Shown here: positions 60,230 through 64,000 of the stretch, piece after piece | Position numbering within the stretch: position 1 is the first letter of the stretch | Layout: every line of letters begins with the position of its first letter | Origin: Myxococcus eversor | GTDB taxonomy: Bacteria; Myxococcota; Myxococcia; Myxococcales; Myxococcaceae | NCBI RefSeq assembly: GCF_010894455.1 | Contig: NZ_JAAIXY010000028.1 | Span: 86,802 to 150,801, forward strand | DNA: 64,000 nt | Direction of reading: 5' to 3' | Notes under the pieces: generated by a model | Databases searched by the model: none | The model's input: the letters and a program-made list of their open reading frames with translations, nothing else | What the model was told of the DNA's origin: nothing | Position numbers and translations under genes: made by a program

Positions 60230-60526
60230 CGAGTTCTGGTGGATGGTGGCGAGGTGCATGGAGGAGCGTCGGGAAGCGGTGTGCGGGAAACGGCGGAACA
60301 GACCCAGACCTCGGGAGGGAGGTGGGGCCGGGCGAGGCGCGGAGGGAATCAGGAAGCTTCCGGCGCGCGCTTCAACAGCCCAGGCCCGACAGGGCACAAC
60401 AGGCACACGACCGACAGCAGCGGCGGAACAGCGCGGCCATCGGGGTGGAAGGCATCAACACGGAATCGCAAGCTAACGGCTGTCTCGGCACGCCGTCAAC
60501 CCGACCTCTTTGTCCCCGAGGGGTAC
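60230..60526. other. cys operon leader and promoter region
   Basis: This stretch lies between the alpha-hydroxy-acid oxidase stop and leader ORF B on the same strand. It contains leader ORF A (60372-60455) and should contain the operon promoter upstream of that, between about 60456 and 60526. I could not identify -35 and -10 elements with confidence. A palindrome GGAAGCTTCC lies at about 60354-60363. Confidence 0.5.
60372..60455 (-). CDS. Cysteine-rich leader peptide A
   Basis: A 27-codon ORF from ATG 60455 (alternative ATG 60440) to TGA 60372 ends in RRCCRSCACCALSGLGC, with six Cys codons, five of them TGT. It is in a different frame from leader B and lies 142 bases upstream of it. No clear ribosome binding site precedes it. 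The repeated appearance of a cysteine run directly upstream of the sulfate assimilation genes makes chance unlikely. Confidence 0.6.
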   Translation of the reverse strand: MPSTPMAALFRRCCRSCACCALSGLGC

Positions 60527-61750
60527 TCAGGTGTCGAGTGTCCCACCCACGCGCAGCGTGACGGTGGATGTTTCCCGACGGGCGGAGGACCTGGTGGGTT
60601 CCAGGGAGGCCGGCGCATCGACGCGCAGCGCGGTGCGGTCCAGCTCCGCGAGCCGAGGACGGCCCAGCAGCGCGAGCGTTCGGTCCATCTCGGCGCAGAG
60701 GATGTCCAGCGCCTGCTCCACGCCCGCCTGGCCGTTGGCGGCGAGGCCATAGAGGAACGGCCGCCCCACCATGCAGGCGCGCGCGCCCATGGCGATGGCC
60801 TTCACCACGTCGGAGCCTCGGCGGATGCCTCCGTCCAGGACGACCTCCGCGCGACCGTCCACCGCGTCCACCACCTCCGGCAGCACGTCGATGGCGCCCG
60901 GGAGGAAGTCGAGCTGTCTGCCTCCGTGATTCGAGACGACGAGGGCCTCGACGCCCAGCGAGACGGCCTTCCGCGCATCCTCCGCGCAGGTGATGCCCTT
61001 GAGCACGAGCGGCCCGGACCAGATGGAGCGAAGCCACTCGACGTCCTCCCACGTCACCGACGCGTCGAACTGGCTGTTGGTGAAGCGGGCGATGCCCACC
61101 GCATCCGTGCGCGTCAGCGAGGGGTGGTCCACGAAGTTGCCGAAGGTGGCTCGCGGGCTCGACGACATGCGCAGCACCCAGCCCAGGTGGCGCAGCACGT
61201 CCATCACGTTGGAGAAGTGGATGCGAGGAGGCAGGGTGAAGCCATTGCGTCGGTCCTGCTCCCGGTTGCCCATGACGGGCACATCCACCGTGAGGCACAG
61301 CGCACGGTAGCCCGCCGCCTTCGCGCGCTCCACCAGCGCACGAGTGACGCCCCGGTCCTTCCACACATAGAGCTGGAACCAGAGGGGCGCGGGCGCCACG
61401 GCGGCCACCTCTTCAATGGTTCCGATGGACATGGTGCTGAGCGTGAAGATGGCGCCGCGACTCGCCGCGGCCTTCGCGGCCAGCTCTTCGCCGCGAGGCG
61501 CGAGCAGCCCAGCGAGTCCCGTGGGCCCCAGGACGATGGGAGTGGCCAGCTTCTCGCCTAGCAGTGAGGTGGAGTGGTCCACCTTGCTCACGTCCACCAG
61601 GGTGCGGGCGCGGAAGAGATACCGGTCGAAGCTCCGTCGATTGGCGTCGACGGTGAAGCCGTCATCCGCGGCGCCTTCCACGTAGTCAAAGACGGTTCGT
61701 GGCAGCCGCCGCCGTGCTCGCTGGCGCAGGTCATCGATGCTGACAATCAT
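60527..61750 (-). CDS. FMN-dependent alpha-hydroxy-acid oxidase/dehydrogenase
   Basis: The 407-residue TIM-barrel flavoenzyme of the lactate/glycolate/mandelate oxidase family has the catalytic His and Arg in VVSNHGGRQLDFLPG, FMN-binding GPTGLAGLL and VVLDGGIRRGSDVVKA, MGARACMVGRPFLYG, and a substrate-loop segment PLWFQLYVWKDR. No signal peptide or membrane segment. It lies 88 bp downstream of an NRPS gene on the same strand. It could be a general L-lactate dehydrogenase or, by position, a tailoring enzyme for a hydroxy- or keto-acid unit; hydroxymandelate oxidases of NRPS clusters belong to this family. Confidence 0.88.
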   Translation of the reverse strand: MIVSIDDLRQRARRRLPRTVFDYVEGAADDGFTVDANRRSFDRYLFRARTLVDVSKVDHSTSLLGEKLATPIVLGPTGLAGLLAPRGEELAAKAAASRGAIFTLSTMSIGTIEEVAAVAPAPLWFQLYVWKDRGVTRALVERAKAAGYRALCLTVDVPVMGNREQDRRNGFTLPPRIHFSNVMDVLRHLGWVLRMSSSPRATFGNFVDHPSLTRTDAVGIARFTNSQFDASVTWEDVEWLRSIWSGPLVLKGITCAEDARKAVSLGVEALVVSNHGGRQLDFLPGAIDVLPEVVDAVDGRAEVVLDGGIRRGSDVVKAIAMGARACMVGRPFLYGLAANGQAGVEQALDILCAEMDRTLALLGRPRLAELDRTALRVDAPASLEPTRSSARRETSTVTLRVGGTLDT

Positions 61751-61838
61751 GATGCGTGCTCCATCGGGAGGTGCCCCCCGGGCGCGGCCACTCCGGGGGC
61801 AGCCGCGGTGACGATAGCGGGAGCGCGGTGGGCGTGCA

Positions 61839-64000
61839 TCACGCCGCGTCTCGCTTCAGCGTGGCGAGGAGACGGGCGAACAGTTCGGCCAGCGTCGTGA
61901 CGTGGGGCGCGCGCAGCATCGTGTAGTGGTCGCCCGGTGCCTCGTGCACCGTCGGCGCGGAGGCGAGCCATGCGCCCCAGCCCAGGTCCTCCGTCACGGT
62001 GAGTCCAGGCGGAGGCGTCGCGGCCTTGATGAGCACGGTGGGCCCTTCGTACCGCGCGCCCGTGGGGACGTAGTTTCGCTGGGCCTCGCTCAGTTGCTGG
62101 TAGAGGGCGAAGAGTCGCTCCGCCGCGTCGACGTCCAGGTCGATGGCCTGAGAGGAAACGCGGCGTGTCAGCTCCAGCAGGTAGCGGAGCCGCTCGCGGC
62201 CTTCGAGTCGGGCCAGGCGCTCCGGGTCCACCGGGAGTTCGCGCCACGGCAGTCCGAGCACCTGTCCGAAGCCCGCGAGCTGCGTCAGGGCATCCGGAGT
62301 CGGTCGCGGCTCCGCCTTGGGGGCATGGCTGTCGAGCAGGGCGAGCAACTCCACCTGCTCGCCCGAGGCCTGGAGGCGACGCGCCATCTCGTAGGCGACG
62401 AGTCCGCCGAAGGACCAGCCCGCGAGCAGGTAGGGCCCATGCGGCTGTACGGCGCGAAGCTGGGAGAGGTAGTCGCGCGCGAGAATCTCGACGGAGGCGG
62501 GGGGCAGCTCGCCTCCCTCGAGGCCGCTCGCGGAGAGGCCATGAATGGGGCGGCTCGGGGCGAGCTGTCGCACCAGCTCCGTGTAGCTCAGCGCGCTGCC
62601 GCCTCCTCCGTGGACGAGGAACAGCGGGCGCTCGGTGGAGGTGCCCGAGTCCAGACGGACGAGGTTCGGCGTGGCGCGCGTGCCGTCCTGCTGCTGCTCC
62701 AGGAACGGCGCCAGACGCTCGATGCTGGAGCCCTGGAAGAGCGCGGTGACGGGAAGCGAGACACCGGTGCGCTCGCGAATCCGCGCCATCAGCTTGATGG
62801 CCAGGAGCGAGTGTCCACCGAGCTCGAAGAAGTCGTCCTCGACGCCCACCTGGGGCACGCGCAGGACCTGCGCCCAGATGGAGGCGAGCAGCTCCTCGGT
62901 GGGAGTGCGAGGCGCGACGTGGGCGGCCGAAGGAGCGGAGAGGACGGCCTCGGGAGGAGGCAGTGCCTTGCGGTCAATCTTGTCGTTGGAGGTGAGCGGG
63001 AGCGCGTCCAGGCGGAGCAGGAACGACGGCACCATGTACTCGGGGAGCCGAGCCTTGAGGAACGCGCGCAGGGAGACGGCGTCCAGGTCGTCACCGACGA
63101 AGTAGCCGACGAGGCGCTTGTCTCCGGGGACGTCTTCACGCGCGATGGCGACAGCTTCGCGGATGGACGGGTGCGCGAGCATCGCGGCTTCGATTTCAGG
63201 CAACTCGATGCGGAAGCCGCGCACCTTCACCTGTGCGTCGGCGCGACCGATGAAGGCGAGCGTTCCATCATGGTTCCAGCGGACGAGGTCTCCGGAGCGA
63301 TAGAGGCGGGCGCCGGGAACGGAGGACAACGGGTCCGGGACGAAGCGCTCGGCGGTGAGGCCGGGCTGGCCGACGTAGCCGCGAGCAAGGCCATCACCGC
63401 CGATGAAGAGCTCTCCGACGATGCCGATGGGGACGGGCTGGAGCGAGGCGTCGAGGACGAGCAGGCGGGTGCCGTTGGTGGCTCTGCCGATGGGGAGTGA
63501 AGGCCCGACGTCGTCGGCACGAGTGATGGAGAAGGTGGTGGCGACGACGGTGGTTTCGGTGGGGCCGTAGCAGTTGGTGACCGGGATGCCCCAGTCCTGC
63601 ACCGCGCGGCGGACATGGAGCGACGAGACGACGTCACCACCGGTAAGGAGGCGCTGAAGGGAAGGGGGCGCGGGGAGGCGGCTCTCGACGAGCTGGGAGA
63701 ACAGGCCGCTGGTGACCCAGAGGGAAGTGACGGCGTGACGGGCCGCTGTCTGGAGGAGCTCTTCCAGTGAGGGGGGCTCGGGAGGAAGAACGACGAGGCG
63801 AGCCCCATGGAGCAGGGCGCCCCAGATTTCGAAGGTGCTGGCGTCGAAGGAGATGGGGGCGAGGAGGAGGTGGGTCTGCTCGGGCCCGAAGCGGGTGTAG
63901 TCGATGCCGACGAGGGTGTGGAGGACGCCGCGGTGGGTGCAGCCGACGCCCTTGGGCTTGCCGGTGGAGCCGGAGGTGAAGTCGATATAGGCGAGCGACG
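61839..64000 (-). CDS. Nonribosomal peptide synthetase, terminal module (A-PCP-TE), N-terminus outside window
   Basis: About 720 residues are visible, entering from the window edge inside an adenylation domain (core A3 YIDFTSGSTGKPKGV). NCYGPTETT (A5), the YRSGDLVRW region (A7-A8) and NDKIDRKALPPP (A10) follow. A carrier domain with DDFFELGGHSLLAIKL (phosphopantetheine Ser) and a type I thioesterase (HGGGGSALSY, GWSFGGLVAYEMA, a catalytic Asp in DSHAP, His in GDHYTM) end the protein. By eye the specificity residues read D-A-F-W-L-G-C-V-V, suggesting a hydrophobic amino acid. The thioesterase marks this as the last module, releasing the product. Confidence 0.93.
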   Translation of the reverse strand, partial: SLAYIDFTSGSTGKPKGVGCTHRGVLHTLVGIDYTRFGPEQTHLLLAPISFDASTFEIWGALLHGARLVVLPPEPPSLEELLQTAARHAVTSLWVTSGLFSQLVESRLPAPPSLQRLLTGGDVVSSLHVRRAVQDWGIPVTNCYGPTETTVVATTFSITRADDVGPSLPIGRATNGTRLLVLDASLQPVPIGIVGELFIGGDGLARGYVGQPGLTAERFVPDPLSSVPGARLYRSGDLVRWNHDGTLAFIGRADAQVKVRGFRIELPEIEAAMLAHPSIREAVAIAREDVPGDKRLVGYFVGDDLDAVSLRAFLKARLPEYMVPSFLLRLDALPLTSNDKIDRKALPPPEAVLSAPSAAHVAPRTPTEELLASIWAQVLRVPQVGVEDDFFELGGHSLLAIKLMARIRERTGVSLPVTALFQGSSIERLAPFLEQQQDGTRATPNLVRLDSGTSTERPLFLVHGGGGSALSYTELVRQLAPSRPIHGLSASGLEGGELPPASVEILARDYLSQLRAVQPHGPYLLAGWSFGGLVAYEMARRLQASGEQVELLALLDSHAPKAEPRPTPDALTQLAGFGQVLGLPWRELPVDPERLARLEGRERLRYLLELTRRVSSQAIDLDVDAAERLFALYQQLSEAQRNYVPTGARYEGPTVLIKAATPPPGLTVTEDLGWGAWLASAPTVHEAPGDHYTMLRAPHVTTLAELFARLLATLKRDAA

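Overview
The window is 64 kb of very GC-rich, densely packed DNA with long overlapping operons and no rRNA, tRNA, CRISPR array, insertion sequence or phage module that I could find. The gene content suggests a myxobacterium, probably Myxococcaceae: carboxypeptidase-regulatory-domain surface proteins, hybrid histidine kinases, a caspase-like protein under an ECF sigma/anti-sigma pair, RIO kinase and EF-hand proteins, and a nonribosomal peptide synthetase. This is inference from content and base composition; no ribosomal marker is present.

Layout. 1-16 kb: a cut gene resembling AbiGi-type proteins, a helical membrane-anchored protein, a large carboxypeptidase-regulatory-like protein whose C-terminus has decayed, a TonB-domain protein, a 1,308-residue secreted helical protein, deoD, a murein endopeptidase-LysM lipoprotein with 13 eleven-residue repeats, the ECF sigma/anti-sigma/caspase operon, and an AlkB-like dioxygenase. 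16-22 kb: an RhlE-type helicase, then a minus-strand operon of a zinc-ribbon pseudokinase, two sister VWA proteins and a divergent adenylosuccinate-synthetase-like enzyme, reminiscent of TerY-type systems. 22-37 kb: PIN protein, glycan-binding/multihaem cytochrome pair, quinone oxidoreductase, RIO kinase with a long repeat tail, an H1-like/EF-hand fusion, a hybrid kinase, two tandem nucleotidyltransferases, a PKD-type lipoprotein, a cysteine peptidase and a tiny cysteine-rich lipoprotein. 37.8-40.9 kb: one polypeptide joining an MJ1316/DUF504-like domain, an EEP nuclease/phosphatase, a 2H phosphoesterase and a poly(A)-polymerase-type nucleotidyltransferase, most simply read as an RNA end-processing or repair enzyme. 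41-51.6 kb: ordinary chromosomal genes (BamA-like, mtfA, coaA, elaA, M48 peptidase, sirtuin, LysR/MFS/SDR group, HD hydrolase).

51.6-60.5 kb is a complete assimilatory sulfate reduction and siroheme operon on the minus strand: cysH, precorrin-2 dehydrogenase, cobA, cysD, cysN, cysJ, cysI. Its cysH is of the four-cysteine APS-reductase type, and the APS-kinase-like tail of CysN has lost its P-loop, so the pathway appears to go straight from APS to sulfite. Upstream lie two short ORFs packed with cysteine codons. The second is followed by four mutually complementary GC segments ending in an intrinsic terminator 18 nt before cysH. This has the geometry of a trp-type transcription attenuator responding to charged tRNA-Cys and is the finding I rate highest.

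The right edge holds an alpha-hydroxy-acid oxidase next to the terminal module (adenylation, carrier, thioesterase) of a nonribosomal peptide synthetase that continues beyond the window.
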